Assembly: GCA_016700155.1 (NCBI GenBank)
Contig: CP065001.1
Coordinates: 4,154,001-4,218,000, forward strand
Direction: 5' to 3'
DNA from: Ignavibacteriales bacterium
GTDB taxonomy: Bacteria > Bacteroidota > Ignavibacteria > Ignavibacteriales > Ignavibacteriaceae
DNA: 64,000 nucleotides
The notes beneath the pieces were generated by a model. It searched no databases. It was not told the origin of the DNA and worked only from the letters and a program-made list of their open reading frames with translations. Made by a program: the position numbers and the translations under genes. Positions 28,449 through 38,558 of this stretch are shown here, in pieces. How positions within the stretch are numbered: position 1 is the first letter of the stretch; the number at the start of each line of letters is the position of its first letter.

Positions 28449-29858
28449 CTATGAACAACTTAATTCAATCTGATTTTTTAATGTAATGATGAGATCCTTA
28501 ATTGATGTGTCGTTTTCTTTTCCTTCTTCTATAGCATTGCATGCATGGATAACAGTTGAATGATCTCTTCCACCGAAATGAAGTCCTATCGTCTTTAGAG
28601 AATTTTTTGTCAGTTCTTTAGATAAATACATGGCAAGCTGCCTGGCAAGAACGATTTCCTTCTTCCTGGTTTTTTCACGCAATTTATTTTCAGCAACATT
28701 AAGGTGAGCGCAGACAATTTTTGTAATACTCTCGATGGTCACATAAACTTTTCTATCGGTTGATATTTCCTTAACCGTTTTTTTTGCAAGCTCAAGATTA
28801 ATCTCCGCAGATTTAAGAGACGCAGTTGCGAGCAGTTTTATTAAACACCCCTCAAGCTCTCTTATGTTTGAAGTGATATTCCCCGCGATATATTCCATTA
28901 TTTCGTTTGGCAGAGCCATACCATAATCTTCACACTTCCGTTTTAAAATAGCCAAACGCATTTCAAGTTCAGGCGGTTGAATATCAGCAGTTAGTCCCCA
29001 CTGAAACCTGGATATTAATCTTTCATCAAGTCCTTTTAAATCCTTTGGCGCTTTATCGCTTGAAAGTATTATTTGTTTTCTTGATTGATGTAATGTGTTG
29101 AAAATATGGAAAAAGTGATCCTGAGTTTTTTCTTTTCCGATTAGGAATTGGATATCATCTATAATAAGGACATCCATCCCGCGGTAGAAAGCAGAGAACT
29201 CATTTACACTATTTGTCTTTATTGCCTCAACAAATTCCACAGTAAAAATATCAGAAGAGAGATATATAACTTTTTTGTCTGGCAGATTTTTTAAGATTTG
29301 ATTACCAATAGCTTGAATAAGATGAGTCTTGCCAAGACCAACACCGCCATAAATAAAAAAAGGATTAAATGAAGTCCCGCCCGGATTTTCACTTATTGCA
29401 GTCGCAGCAGCGCGGGCGAGCTGGTTGCCTTCACCTTTTATAAAATTATCAAACACATATCTTGGGTTTAGGTAGTTTTCAAATAGATTCTCTTTTTGGG
29501 GGGGCTCTGGCTTTGTTGATACATTAGTGACGGAGCTGTTATTAGTTTCTGCTGGCTCATTCTCTTCAACGATCAGATAAGAAAGTTTAGCTTCCGGCCC
29601 AAGGACCTGAAAAATAGTCTTGTTGATCAGAGTATTAAAGTGCTCATCAATCCATTCCCAGAAAAACTGGCTGGGTATCTGTACCCGTAGATTCTTATTA
29701 ACAAGCTCAACGGGCTTAATGGGTAAAAACCATGTATTATAAGTCATCTGGGTTACATTCTCCCGTATGATTTTTAGACATTCTTTCCATGCGGAAAGGT
29801 GGTCGTATGTTATTGTGTTGGTAATGTTATCTAGTGTAATGGTATGTAAATTATCCAC
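28449..29858 (-). CDS. dnaA: Chromosomal replication initiator DnaA
   Basis: The 469-aa protein has N-terminal domain I (WKECLKIIRENVTQMTYNTWFLP), a short variable linker and an AAA+ domain with Walker A GGVGLGKTHL and Walker B VLIIDDIQFL. Domain IV carries the signature GGRDHSTVIHACNAIE, which reads DnaA boxes. It melts the origin and loads the helicase. The start codon is GTG, and a perfect DnaA box overlaps it, suggesting autoregulation. Confidence 0.98.
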   Translation of the reverse strand: MDNLHTITLDNITNTITYDHLSAWKECLKIIRENVTQMTYNTWFLPIKPVELVNKNLRVQIPSQFFWEWIDEHFNTLINKTIFQVLGPEAKLSYLIVEENEPAETNNSSVTNVSTKPEPPQKENLFENYLNPRYVFDNFIKGEGNQLARAAATAISENPGGTSFNPFFIYGGVGLGKTHLIQAIGNQILKNLPDKKVIYLSSDIFTVEFVEAIKTNSVNEFSAFYRGMDVLIIDDIQFLIGKEKTQDHFFHIFNTLHQSRKQIILSSDKAPKDLKGLDERLISRFQWGLTADIQPPELEMRLAILKRKCEDYGMALPNEIMEYIAGNITSNIRELEGCLIKLLATASLKSAEINLELAKKTVKEISTDRKVYVTIESITKIVCAHLNVAENKLREKTRKKEIVLARQLAMYLSKELTKNSLKTIGLHFGGRDHSTVIHACNAIEEGKENDTSIKDLIITLKNQIELSCS

Positions 29859-29859
29859 A
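29851..29859 (+). promoter_or_regulatory. DnaA box overlapping the dnaA start codon
   Basis: TTATCCACA is a perfect consensus box. Its last bases cover the GTG start of dnaA on the other strand, so DnaA bound here could repress its own gene. Confidence 0.75.
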
Positions 29860-29926
29860 AATAAAAAACCTTAAATTTCAAGAAATCTGTAAAAACAACA
29901 AGCAGTTCAAACAAACCACCAACAAC

Positions 29927-29935
29927 TTATCCACA
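29927..29935 (+). promoter_or_regulatory. DnaA box (perfect consensus)
   Basis: TTATCCACA lies about 70 bp upstream of dnaA in the same orientation as the box at the dnaA start. Confidence 0.8.
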
Positions 29936-30067
29936 TCAGGCGGCGGACGGGAACCCGCTATTTTACAACAAGTTAAGGGGTTTGTTTTGAAAAGACCTCA
30001 CAAAGACAACACCGAAAACACTAAAAACACCAAAAAAAAAGACGTGAAACTATTTCACAATTTGTGG

Positions 30068-30076
30068 TTGTCCACA
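30068..30076 (+). promoter_or_regulatory. DnaA box-like site (one mismatch)
   Basis: TTGTCCACA differs from the consensus at one base. It forms part of the inverted repeat TGTGG-TTGT-CCACA, which may bind DnaA in either orientation. Confidence 0.55.
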
Positions 30077-30271
30077 TGTTGTTCACCGCCAAAGAGGGCT
30101 TTCAATTATATGAAAAAATATATCCTCAAATGACCAAGAGCAAATTAATTCTTGGTTTAAAAAAGAAAATCTTTTAATAGCACCAAAAGTCACTATTGGG
30201 TGAGCTTAATCTTGGATATTTAAGGGTTTATATTTATTTTTGTCCTCTTTTTAGATATCAAGGAGTAATAA

Positions 30272-30418
30272 ATGAAGAGAACGTATCAGCCAAGTAACCG
30301 GAAAAGAAAAAACAAACACGGATTCAGAGAAAGAATGAAAACAAAAAACGGTAGAAAAGTACTTGCCAGCCGCAGAGCTAAAGGCAGAAAAAAACTAACC
30401 GTAAGTGATGAGAAATAA
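30272..30418 (+). CDS. rpmH: Ribosomal protein bL34
   Basis: The 48-aa basic protein starts [22 protein letters not shown] and contains [18 protein letters not shown], the complete L34 sequence pattern. AGGAG lies upstream of the ATG. The order rpmH-rnpA-yidD-yidC is the conserved one, and rpmH diverges from dnaA. Confidence 0.97.
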   Translation: MKRTYQPSNRKRKNKHGFRERMKTKNGRKVLASRRAKGRKKLTVSDEK

Positions 30419-30430
30419 ATTTAACGGAAA

Positions 30431-30829
30431 TTGAAACGCTTCGGTCTTTCAAAGAAGGAAAGAATAAGAAGCCGGAAGGACATCCAAAAAATATATTCCT
30501 TTGGAAAAACGATCTCATCTTCAACAAAAAAAATTAAAGCAACATATTTATCAGAACCCGCACAGAATGAAGGCAGCATAAGTATTATGACTGCTATAGC
30601 AAAAAAAAGCGGAAACGCTGTCTGGAGAAACCGGGTTAAAAGATTAATCAGAGAATCGTACCGCCAGAAAAAGCAAACGCTGGTTGAAGCATGCCTGAAG
30701 AAAAACAAAAGGCTTAATGTTGTATTTTCGTCAAATACAATTAATGAAGAAGAAAATAAAAAGATTAGTCTAAAAGAAATAATGCCGGAGGTGGAAGAAC
30801 TGATTGCCACCATTGGCAGGAGTATTTAG
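30431..30829 (+). CDS. rnpA: Ribonuclease P protein component
   Basis: The 132-aa basic protein has the RNR motif region KKSGNAVWRNRVKRLIRESYR and an N-terminus LSKKERIRSRKDIQKIY typical of RnpA. It binds the RNase P RNA and helps process tRNA leaders. The start codon is TTG, 12 bp after rpmH. The stop TAG directly abuts the yidD ATG. Confidence 0.95.
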   Translation: MKRFGLSKKERIRSRKDIQKIYSFGKTISSSTKKIKATYLSEPAQNEGSISIMTAIAKKSGNAVWRNRVKRLIRESYRQKKQTLVEACLKKNKRLNVVFSSNTINEEENKKISLKEIMPEVEELIATIGRSI

Positions 30830-31039
30830 ATGAGGTATATTTTTATTTACCTTATCAAAGGATATCAAAAATTTATAGGTCCTCTTTTGCCACCTTCCTG
30901 CAGATTTACCCCAAGTTGTTCAGAATATGGAATACAAGCATATAAAAAATACGGGGTTATTAAAGGCACAATCAAAACAGCCTGGCGGATTATCAGATGT
31001 AATCCTTTTAATAAGGGTGGTTACGACCCAGTAGAATAA
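30830..31039 (+). CDS. yidD: Membrane protein insertion efficiency factor YidD
   Basis: The 69-aa protein carries the family pattern YQKFIGPLLPPSCRFTPSCSEY, with the conserved cysteines, and AWRIIRCNPFNKGGYDPV. It assists YidC-dependent membrane insertion at the cytoplasmic face. It follows rnpA without spacing and precedes yidC by 11 bp. Confidence 0.97.
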   Translation: MRYIFIYLIKGYQKFIGPLLPPSCRFTPSCSEYGIQAYKKYGVIKGTIKTAWRIIRCNPFNKGGYDPVE

Positions 31040-31050
31040 ACGGAAGAATA

Positions 31051-32901
31051 ATGGATAGACAAACAACCATAGCTTTTATATTGATCGGCGCAATTCTAAT
31101 GGTGTGGCTTTATGTCAGCGCCCCAACGCCCCCGCCGAATCAAACACCGCAAACAAAAAGTGACTCAACCGGCACAACGGAAGTAATTAAGGATAGCGTA
31201 AAAGACATTCCTCCCGTCGTTGAAAAAGAAATAATCAAGTCAGATGAAAAAAACATTTTCAGTTCTTCTAAAAACGAAAAAGTAATTATTGTTGAGAACG
31301 AACTGCTGCGCCTTGAGATAACAACAAGGGGCGCAAACATCAGGAGATGTTTCGTTAAGAAGTTTAATAACTGGTATTCGATTGACCAGGAAGAAGGAAA
31401 AAATATTGAGCGAGACGCTGTTCAGTTAATAAACTACTCACGCAGCAACGGTTTCGATCTTGCCTTTGTTACTTCAGAAGGAAAAGCGATTAATACAGCC
31501 AATCTTGATTTTGAAACATACTCTCAAAAAACAAAATATCTCCTTGCTAAAGAGGATTCTCAAAAGATAGTTTTTACTTTTAAAGCGGAAGACGGAAGCA
31601 GGATTATAAAAACGTTTGTCTTCTACGGAAACAAATACAGCTTTACTGCAGATGTTGAAATGGCAGGAATGCAAAGCCACATCAGTAATAACGCGTATGA
31701 TCTTGTGTGGGATGGCGGAATCCGTTTTGCTGAGGAAAACTCTGTTGATGAAGCAAACTATTCGAACGCCAGCGCATTTTACGGGGATGAACAGGTAATA
31801 GTTGATGCATCGGATGCGGGAACAAAAGTTGAAAAAGATTTTTCAGGCAAAGTCAACTGGGTTGCAGTAAGGAACAAATATTTCTCCGTGATCATAGCCC
31901 CACAAAAACCTGAACAGGTAGAGGGCGCCTTTATTAATGGATCAAGAGAATTGCTAAGCGACCATGGAGTAAAAGAGTTTTACAGCACAAGATTAATTCT
32001 TCCCTATAAAAATACTGCAAGCGAAAAACATTCTTTTACTATTTATATGGGTCCGGTTGATTATGATATACTAAAAACATATTCAACAAACTTTGAAGCA
32101 ATTGTAGACTTTGGAAGTTTTTTCGGGTTAAAATTTATAGTAAGACCAATTGCTGAATTTGTAATGCTTCCGTTGTTTAATTTTCTTCATACGTTCATTC
32201 CAAATTTTGGTTTTGTGATTATTGTTTTTTCGTTGATCATAAAAGTCTTTTTGTATCCGCTCACTAAAAGCAGCATGCAGTCAATGAAAAAAATGCAGCT
32301 TCTTCAGCCAAAGATGGCGGAAATAAAAGAGAAGTATAAAGACGACCCGTCTAAAGCAAATACCGAAACAATGAAACTATATTCAACCTACGGAATTAAT
32401 CCAGCCGGTGGTTGTTTCCCATTGCTGTTACAGATGCCGATATTTATCGCGCTTTGGGGTTTGTTCCAGGTGGCGATTGAACTAAGACAGCAGCCTTTCA
32501 TATTCTGGATTTCCGATCTTTCCAGACCGGATATTATAACAGTATTACCATTCAAATTACCTTTGTTCGGTATAGATCAGATAAGTGGTTTGGCATTGCT
32601 TATGGGTATAACAACGTTCATACAACAAAAGATGACGATGAAAGATCCAAAGCAGCAAATGCTTGTGTACATAATGCCCGTAATGTTAACCCTGATGTTC
32701 ATGAGTTTTCCTTCCGGATTGAATCTTTATTATTTTATGTTCAACCTTTTATCAATCGGACAGCAATATTATATAAACCACAAACATGACGGAATGGTTC
32801 TTGAACCAGTTAAGAACCCGAAGAAGAAACAGGGATTTATGGCGCGTATGATGGAAGCAGCCGAACAAAACGCAAAGGCTCAGCAGAAGAAGAGAAAATA
32901 G
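31051..32901 (+). CDS. yidC: Membrane protein insertase YidC
   Basis: The 616-aa protein has an N-terminal membrane anchor (residues 5-25), a Ser/Thr/Pro-rich linker, a large periplasmic beta-sandwich domain (about 75-350), and the C-terminal five-helix insertase domain with QSMKKMQLLQPKMAEIKEKYKDDP and GCFPLLLQMPIFIALWGLF. It inserts and folds inner-membrane proteins with or without SecYEG. A Lys-rich tail ends the protein, as in other Gram-negative YidC proteins. Confidence 0.97.
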   Translation: MDRQTTIAFILIGAILMVWLYVSAPTPPPNQTPQTKSDSTGTTEVIKDSVKDIPPVVEKEIIKSDEKNIFSSSKNEKVIIVENELLRLEITTRGANIRRCFVKKFNNWYSIDQEEGKNIERDAVQLINYSRSNGFDLAFVTSEGKAINTANLDFETYSQKTKYLLAKEDSQKIVFTFKAEDGSRIIKTFVFYGNKYSFTADVEMAGMQSHISNNAYDLVWDGGIRFAEENSVDEANYSNASAFYGDEQVIVDASDAGTKVEKDFSGKVNWVAVRNKYFSVIIAPQKPEQVEGAFINGSRELLSDHGVKEFYSTRLILPYKNTASEKHSFTIYMGPVDYDILKTYSTNFEAIVDFGSFFGLKFIVRPIAEFVMLPLFNFLHTFIPNFGFVIIVFSLIIKVFLYPLTKSSMQSMKKMQLLQPKMAEIKEKYKDDPSKANTETMKLYSTYGINPAGGCFPLLLQMPIFIALWGLFQVAIELRQQPFIFWISDLSRPDIITVLPFKLPLFGIDQISGLALLMGITTFIQQKMTMKDPKQQMLVYIMPVMLTLMFMSFPSGLNLYYFMFNLLSIGQQYYINHKHDGMVLEPVKNPKKKQGFMARMMEAAEQNAKAQQKKRK

Positions 32902-32938
32902 AAATTAACTTTTGGGAATTTAATTCCTGAAAGTATAT

Positions 32939-35665
32939 ATGCGGACAACCGGAACGATGAGAATAATAATATTAATTTTTATATATGCGTTCGTTAGTCT
33001 TGCATTTAAGACCACAGCACAGACTCACCATACTATTCAATTTGAAAAGAGAGAAATAAAACTTCCTTTCGGACTTACCGCATTCGAATCAAAAACAAAA
33101 CCCACAATAGCTATTGCGCTAAGCGGCGGCGGCGCCCGAGGCTTGTCACAGATTGGCGTTCTTAAAGCATTGGAAGAAGCAGGCATCTATCCGGACATTA
33201 TAGTCGGCACCAGCATGGGAAGTATTGTCGGGGGACTTTATTCTGCCGGATACAGTGTTGAGCAGCTTGATTCTATTGCGTCCTATACAGACTGGAATAG
33301 TCTGTTAGCATCGGACAGAGAAAGAAGCAGAAGAGATTTATTCATTGAACAAAAAATTACAGAAGACCGCGCGATCTTCGCGCTTCGTTTAAGCGGGCTC
33401 AATCCTATATTACCAACATCACTGAATGACGGGATAAGACTATCAAATTTTTTAAATCTTCTTTCACTAAAAGCTCCTATACAAATTGAAAACGGATTCA
33501 GAGATTTAAAGTATACGTACAGAGCTGTCTGTACTGATCTTGTCTCCGGCAAACCCGTGATACTTGATAGCGGATCTTTAGGCACTTCGATGCGGGCGAG
33601 TTCAAGCGTATCGTTTTTATTATCGCCGATAACCATTGACACACTAACTTTGGTGGATGGCGGTTTGGTTGCAAACATCCCCGCAAAAATAGCCGCTGAA
33701 TTCAAACCGGATTTAGTAGTTGCCGTAAACACCACAAGCGAGCTTCATCCCGAAGACGATCTTTATTTACCGTGGATTGTTGCAGACCAGGTTGTAAGTA
33801 TCCCCATGCGCCTTTTAAACCAGGAACAATTGGGTTATGCGGACTTTGTTTTCAACCCGGCACCGGGAGATCTTGATGCGGCGGACTTTTCTAATCCGGG
33901 ACAATTAATTAAAAGCGGATATGAAATCTCCAAATCGAACATGGGTTCTTTTCTAAATAAACTTAACGTGGCATATGATAAAAAAATTACCCCGCAGGAA
34001 TTTTATCTAAAAAATATCCGTTATATAAACAGGGGTAGTAAAACCGAAACATCGCTTGTTAGTCATTATGCTGAGATGGACTCTGTTTCCAGCCATATGA
34101 TTGTTAAAGATATTGACTCAATCTTTACTGAAGGCAACATTGCAGATGTGTCAATTGAAATTGAAGAGCATGAAAACTTTACCAACCTGAAAATTAATTT
34201 TATTGAAAATCCCGTTGTTGATCATTTAAAGATTACAGCAAACGACTCATCATTAATTGACTATGCGTTAGACGAATTGAATGGATTAATTTCCAAACCA
34301 TATAACGCAAAGGCATTTTCAAAAAAGATTGAAACGATATTGCTTGCGTACCGTCAGGCGGGATATCTTCTTGCCGGCATAAAAGAATGCGGGTTCGACT
34401 CATTAAACGCCGAACTATATCTGAATATTGAAGCGGGTACCATTGATCAAATTCAAATTGATGGAAACGAAAAAACAAATCCGACAATAATACTAAGAGA
34501 ACTGCCTTTCTCGGTTTCCGATTCATTTTCTATTGAACAGGCAGAAGAAGGGTTAACTAACCTTAGAAGCACAAACCTGTTCAGCGACGTGAATATTTTT
34601 GTAAAAAAAGAAAATGGCGAAAACATCATCATTGTAAGTGTAGCGGAAAAAACCTCGGGACTGCTTCGGGTTGGTTTCCGGACAGATAATGAAAACCGCG
34701 CTCAATTAAGTCTTGACCTTCGTGATGAAAATGTACTCGGCAGCGGTACTGAGCTGGGTCTTCTTCTTTACGGCGGAACAAGAAACCGTGGCTATATTCT
34801 TGAACACAAATCAAACAGAATATTTGATACATACTTCACTTACAAGATTGATGCTTTCTACAAATTTAATGACGTTAAAGTTTATGGCGATGATGCGCCA
34901 ACATCAGAAAAATTTTTTTCAAGATCGGAACTCGGGGAATACAGGCAGATATTTTACGGCGCATCAATTTCATTAGGCACGCAGGTGGAAAGATTCGGAA
35001 ACCTTATAGCGACCGGCACCTATCAGTTTGATGAAGTAAAAAATAATTCCGGCAACCAGGCTGAACCATACATGACCAAAATTGTTAGCCTGATGTTCAG
35101 CTCAACAATTGATACGCAGGATAAATACCCTTACCCGGAAAACGGTTTTTATTTTCATGGATTTTATGAAACCGCACAAACGATACTCGGCGGCGATGTC
35201 GGCTACACAAATTTTGGTTTTGAGTATAAGAACCATATTACTTTTGCGGGCATACACACGTTAACAAGCGGATTAAAAATGGGTTTTGGTGATAAGACGC
35301 TTCCGTTGAGTGAACATCATTCTCTCGGCGGACAAAATTCTTTTTTTGGAATGAGAGAATATGAATTCCGCGGAAGACAATTATTCTTAGCCTCTCTTCA
35401 ATACAGGTATAAACTGCCTGTAAAATTATTTTTTGATACTTACGTGCTTGCAAGATATGATCTTGGTTCAACATGGAGAGTTCAGGAACAGATACGCTTT
35501 AAAGATTTAAGACATGGTGTGGGCACATCAATATCGTTTGACACCCCAATAGGTCCCGCAGATTTTTCTGTCGGCAGAAGTTTTTTATTTAAGAAAAATG
35601 TTCCCGGCAACCCGATAGTTCTTGGCGAGACCTTCTTTTATTTTTCAATCGGTTATACGTATTAA
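32939..35665 (+). CDS. Type Vd patatin-like phospholipase autotransporter
   Basis: The 908-aa protein has a signal peptide (to about residue 28) and a patatin domain with oxyanion loop SGGGARGL (62-69), nucleophile Ser92 in GTSMG and Asp240 in VDGGL, so the Ser-Asp dyad is intact. It continues with POTRA-like sequence (about 420-560) and a 16-strand-type BamA/TamA beta-barrel ending YFSIGYTY. This is the PlpD architecture, in which the barrel displays the lipase at the cell surface. It lies 37 bp after yidC and may be read through from it. The following 200 bp hold no recognised feature. Confidence 0.9.
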   Translation: MRTTGTMRIIILIFIYAFVSLAFKTTAQTHHTIQFEKREIKLPFGLTAFESKTKPTIAIALSGGGARGLSQIGVLKALEEAGIYPDIIVGTSMGSIVGGLYSAGYSVEQLDSIASYTDWNSLLASDRERSRRDLFIEQKITEDRAIFALRLSGLNPILPTSLNDGIRLSNFLNLLSLKAPIQIENGFRDLKYTYRAVCTDLVSGKPVILDSGSLGTSMRASSSVSFLLSPITIDTLTLVDGGLVANIPAKIAAEFKPDLVVAVNTTSELHPEDDLYLPWIVADQVVSIPMRLLNQEQLGYADFVFNPAPGDLDAADFSNPGQLIKSGYEISKSNMGSFLNKLNVAYDKKITPQEFYLKNIRYINRGSKTETSLVSHYAEMDSVSSHMIVKDIDSIFTEGNIADVSIEIEEHENFTNLKINFIENPVVDHLKITANDSSLIDYALDELNGLISKPYNAKAFSKKIETILLAYRQAGYLLAGIKECGFDSLNAELYLNIEAGTIDQIQIDGNEKTNPTIILRELPFSVSDSFSIEQAEEGLTNLRSTNLFSDVNIFVKKENGENIIIVSVAEKTSGLLRVGFRTDNENRAQLSLDLRDENVLGSGTELGLLLYGGTRNRGYILEHKSNRIFDTYFTYKIDAFYKFNDVKVYGDDAPTSEKFFSRSELGEYRQIFYGASISLGTQVERFGNLIATGTYQFDEVKNNSGNQAEPYMTKIVSLMFSSTIDTQDKYPYPENGFYFHGFYETAQTILGGDVGYTNFGFEYKNHITFAGIHTLTSGLKMGFGDKTLPLSEHHSLGGQNSFFGMREYEFRGRQLFLASLQYRYKLPVKLFFDTYVLARYDLGSTWRVQEQIRFKDLRHGVGTSISFDTPIGPADFSVGRSFLFKKNVPGNPIVLGETFFYFSIGYTY

Positions 35666-35865
35666 ATTATTTACTTGTGCGAAGGATCCTGTCCGATAAT
35701 ATCAGAGCTAATTTTCCACTCACCGGGTTCTTTACTAAACAATCTAGGACACTATCTCATAACGCCGTGAACTCGCTTTTATATTTTTAAGTTGAAGATT
35801 TATGAGTTACTGTTTAAATAACTATCAGTTGATGAGTATAATAATCCAAATAAATTTCTGCATTA

Positions 35866-36489
35866 CTAACTGAACTTTTTTATTACTCTTTCAATTCGTT
35901 TTCTTTTACTCTCTTTATCAATATCGACAAGTCTTGATGACAATGTTTTAATAAAAAGACTCTTATTGTTATCATCAATGATCGGCATTGCCCTTTCCGC
36001 ATACATTGGCAATTGATTGACGGGGCTGGCGAGAATCTGTTCATTCAAAAGAGAAAAAGCATTTTTTGAATATTGTTTTATAGAACAAAGTTTTATTAAA
36101 ATATTTACTGCATAGTCTCTTGCAATTACAGAGCCTCTTTCGGCAGTTGAAATAATTTTTGTAAGTGCGCCGTTTATCAGCTTTGGATTTTCAAGCGTGA
36201 TTGTATTAATTGCCGTCATTGCGCCCCATTGCAGACGGTTATTTTTGTGATCGAGCAGTGCAATAAATTCTTTAGCATAGCCAGCAATAAGAGCTGGTTT
36301 AATTTCCCCGATTTCATACAGCACCTTGATGCAATCATTTTGAATATCTCTACTTTTACTGTTAAGGTTATCAATAAGTTCTTTAACAGCTTTCTTGTCT
36401 CCCTTGCTTGCTACCTGTTTTGCTAATTCCTGGTTCGGCACTTCATCTCTGCGATTTAGTGATGAAGCAAGTTTATTAATAACACTCAT
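35866..36489 (-). CDS. HEAT/ARM-repeat-like protein, function unknown
   Basis: The 207-aa all-helical protein has repeating helix pairs such as AVKELIDNLNSKSRDIQNDCIKVLYEIG and WGAMTAINTITLENPKLING, consistent with an alpha-solenoid of HEAT type. No signal peptide or catalytic motif is seen. It overlaps the zinc-ribbon gene upstream by 4 bp and is probably in one transcript with the WYL regulator. It may be a protein-interaction scaffold. Confidence 0.6.
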   Translation of the reverse strand: MSVINKLASSLNRRDEVPNQELAKQVASKGDKKAVKELIDNLNSKSRDIQNDCIKVLYEIGEIKPALIAGYAKEFIALLDHKNNRLQWGAMTAINTITLENPKLINGALTKIISTAERGSVIARDYAVNILIKLCSIKQYSKNAFSLLNEQILASPVNQLPMYAERAMPIIDDNNKSLFIKTLSSRLVDIDKESKRKRIERVIKKFS

Positions 36490-36752
36490 ACTTTATTCCA
36501 CCTTTCAAGCTTAGGAATGTTTTTAGTGAAAAATCCTGATAAGAATCCGGGGAAACCCATTTCTTTCATCTTCCCTTTAACAAACTCCTGCATCTGGCTT
36601 ACAGTCCAGTGAGAATTAATGAATTGCCCGTCTTTAAAACAATAACCACAAAACTTTTTGCTGATTGTTCCATCAGCATCAGTTCCGCCTCCGCCCGGTG
36701 ATTTTTTCATAGGCATACCACAGCTCTGGCAATTTTTGTAGCTCTGTTCCAT
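36486..36752 (-). CDS. Zinc-ribbon domain protein
   Basis: The 88-aa protein has CQSCGMPM near the N-terminus and FCGYCFKDG about 20 residues later, giving a four-cysteine zinc site, followed by a helical WTVSQMQEFVKGKMKEMG. This is the putative zinc-ribbon family that often accompanies small regulators and stress genes. It overlaps the downstream solenoid gene by 4 bp. The function is unknown. Confidence 0.75.
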   Translation of the reverse strand: MEQSYKNCQSCGMPMKKSPGGGGTDADGTISKKFCGYCFKDGQFINSHWTVSQMQEFVKGKMKEMGFPGFLSGFFTKNIPKLERWNKV

Positions 36753-36793
36753 ACAACTCTTTCATTTTATGTTTTTGTAAAGATAAATACCCT

Positions 36794-36826
36794 CACTGAC
36801 AACCCTATGTCAGTGGCTTTTTATTT
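36794..36826 (+). terminator. Hairpin with plus-strand U-tract between the WYL and zinc-ribbon genes
   Basis: An 8-bp perfect stem CACTGACA / TGTCAGTG has a 6-nt loop, followed on the plus strand by GCTTTTTATTTTTT. The flanking genes are on the minus strand, where no U-run follows, so it may block antisense transcription or only attenuate the minus-strand message. Confidence 0.5.
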
Positions 36827-36827
36827 T

Positions 36828-37508
36828 TTAGGAAAGTGATTTTATATACTCGTTGATATCATAATGCTTTGATTTTCTAAACTTCTCTTTCAGATTTTTT
36901 AAATCAACTATTCGCGCTACTTTAAAATCCCTGTAGGAATTTCGCATCCAGCACCATGCTATCAAATGCCATTGGTTGGAATAAAATGTTAAGCCAATTG
37001 GCTCTATCTCTCTGCGGCTAGTTTCTTCATTGTTGTTTATATATTCAATATGCAAGACTTCTTTATTAATAATTGAGTTTTGAATCTCGTTTAGATAATC
37101 TGGTTTCTCTGGTTCGTCGGGAGCTTTATAAATTTTTATCTGTGAATGCAGCAGATCAATATTGTCTTTATCCGTCGATCTTAATACTGCTTTTATTTTA
37201 CTAATAGCGCTCTCAATATTATTCTTCGTTGTTTTGTCACCAAACTTTTCGGAAAGAGTAGAAACAAGAATAAGGGAATTAGCCTCTTCAGTTGTTAAGG
37301 AAATTGGAGGAAGGAAAAAACTTTTCAGGATTGAATATCCCTTCTGGTTCTCAAAGTAAATGGGAACACCAATTTCTCCAAGAGCTTTTAAGTCTCTATA
37401 AACTGTGCGAAGGCTGATCTCATATTTCTCTGCAACAAATTCTGCAGTTACATATTTTTTTGATTGTAACGTAGTCAGGATTGCTATGAGTCGATCAATT
37501 CTATTCAT
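36828..37508 (-). CDS. YafY-type transcriptional regulator (HTH plus WYL domain)
   Basis: The 226-aa protein has an N-terminal DeoR-like helix-turn-helix (RLIAILTTLQSKKYVTAEFVAEKYEISLRTVYRDLKAL) and a WYL domain (residues about 130-215, including REIEPIGLTFYSNQWHLIAWC). WYL domains bind nucleic-acid or nucleotide-type ligands and adjust DNA binding. The two genes downstream on the same strand are likely targets or partners. The conserved W-Y-L triplet itself is modified, as is common in YafY proteins. Confidence 0.9.
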   Translation of the reverse strand: MNRIDRLIAILTTLQSKKYVTAEFVAEKYEISLRTVYRDLKALGEIGVPIYFENQKGYSILKSFFLPPISLTTEEANSLILVSTLSEKFGDKTTKNNIESAISKIKAVLRSTDKDNIDLLHSQIKIYKAPDEPEKPDYLNEIQNSIINKEVLHIEYINNNEETSRREIEPIGLTFYSNQWHLIAWCWMRNSYRDFKVARIVDLKNLKEKFRKSKHYDINEYIKSLS

Positions 37509-37623
37509 ATATATTCGATTAATAAAAATAATTCTCTAAGCACGGGCCTATTTAGCGAACCCCCGGAGAACTAATCTCAAAAAGCCGGGACCCTCCCTTT
37601 ATTTCTTTCAGGGTTGTTCATAA

Positions 37624-38535
37624 CTATTCATCCCACTTAAGCATAACATCAGCTACACTCTGGTGAGTTTGTTCTGACAACAATTCAGCAAACTTCGAAT
37701 CATCTAATTTTTCTTTTTGTAATAAGAGCGCATTCCATAGTTTTACAAAAGTTTCGGTACCGCCAGCGTCATAAATATTCCCGGCAGCATAATGCCATCG
37801 GCATTGATACCACCCATAATTTCTTGGATGTCTTTGTCCGATTTCTTCATAACGTTCTTCAATATCGGACAGAGAGGTATAAACAAAACCTTCGGTTCCA
37901 CCGGCAATTACCATTTGCGGGAATACTGTAAGAGCGGGCAATTGTTCAGGCTCATTTTCAGCAATGTATGTATGAAGAAGAATGTTGCAGAACAGTTCTC
38001 CCATCCACATACGTTGTACATTTAATCCAGCTTGAAATTGATACGCGTGACCAAGTTCATGAATAGCAAGCAAATCAAAAAATGCCTGCATTGATAGTCC
38101 GCCGTTTTCATCAATATATGTTGAAGAGATTTTGTCCGCCAGTTCTTTGGGAAACTGATCTACCGGCGGGATAAAACTTTTCCAGAATTCGTTATTCTCT
38201 GAAGCAATAATTAATAAATTTCTTTTTTCGTCATAGTGCGGCATTCCATAAACAGGAAACGTTGTGTGCCTGGGCCAATCGACAGGATTCATTATCAGCA
38301 ATGTAACTTCCGGTTCGAATGCAATAAGCTTATTATAAAACTCAAGAACATGATCCATTCTTTCTGCAACTATTTTTGCCCGGACATCATTACCCGCGCT
38401 AAAATATATTTTTGTTTTATAACCATCGAGAGGAACAAGATCGTCGTAAGTTTGTGCAGACGAAACTGAGCCGGCAACGATAAAAAACAAACTCGCCATC
38501 CCAATTACCAGCTTGAAAAAAGTGATTCTGTTCAT
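37624..38535 (-). CDS. Exported HELGH metallopeptidase-like protein
   Basis: The 303-aa protein has a signal peptide (to about residue 28) and the zinc site His159-Glu-Leu-Gly-His163, with a probable third ligand Glu180 in GELFCNI. This spacing fits gluzincin peptidases. The surrounding sequence, with YHYDEKRNLLIIA-like strands and a helical C-terminal half, matches no family I can name. It ends an apparent four-gene minus-strand group of exported hydrolases. It is likely periplasmic, and peptidase activity is inferred. Confidence 0.7.
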   Translation of the reverse strand: MNRITFFKLVIGMASLFFIVAGSVSSAQTYDDLVPLDGYKTKIYFSAGNDVRAKIVAERMDHVLEFYNKLIAFEPEVTLLIMNPVDWPRHTTFPVYGMPHYDEKRNLLIIASENNEFWKSFIPPVDQFPKELADKISSTYIDENGGLSMQAFFDLLAIHELGHAYQFQAGLNVQRMWMGELFCNILLHTYIAENEPEQLPALTVFPQMVIAGGTEGFVYTSLSDIEERYEEIGQRHPRNYGWYQCRWHYAAGNIYDAGGTETFVKLWNALLLQKEKLDDSKFAELLSEQTHQSVADVMLKWDE

Positions 38536-38558
38536 AGAAATGTTCCTTTATTGATTAA

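Larger units (their letters stand above)
29860..30271. other. Probable oriC part 1: dnaA-rpmH divergent intergenic region
   Basis: The 412-bp gap lies at the point where leftward genes (dnaA to gyrA) and rightward genes (rpmH to yidC) diverge. It contains DnaA boxes and an A-rich stretch at 30000-30050. It must also carry the promoters of dnaA and rpmH. No gene was recognised in it. Confidence 0.65.
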
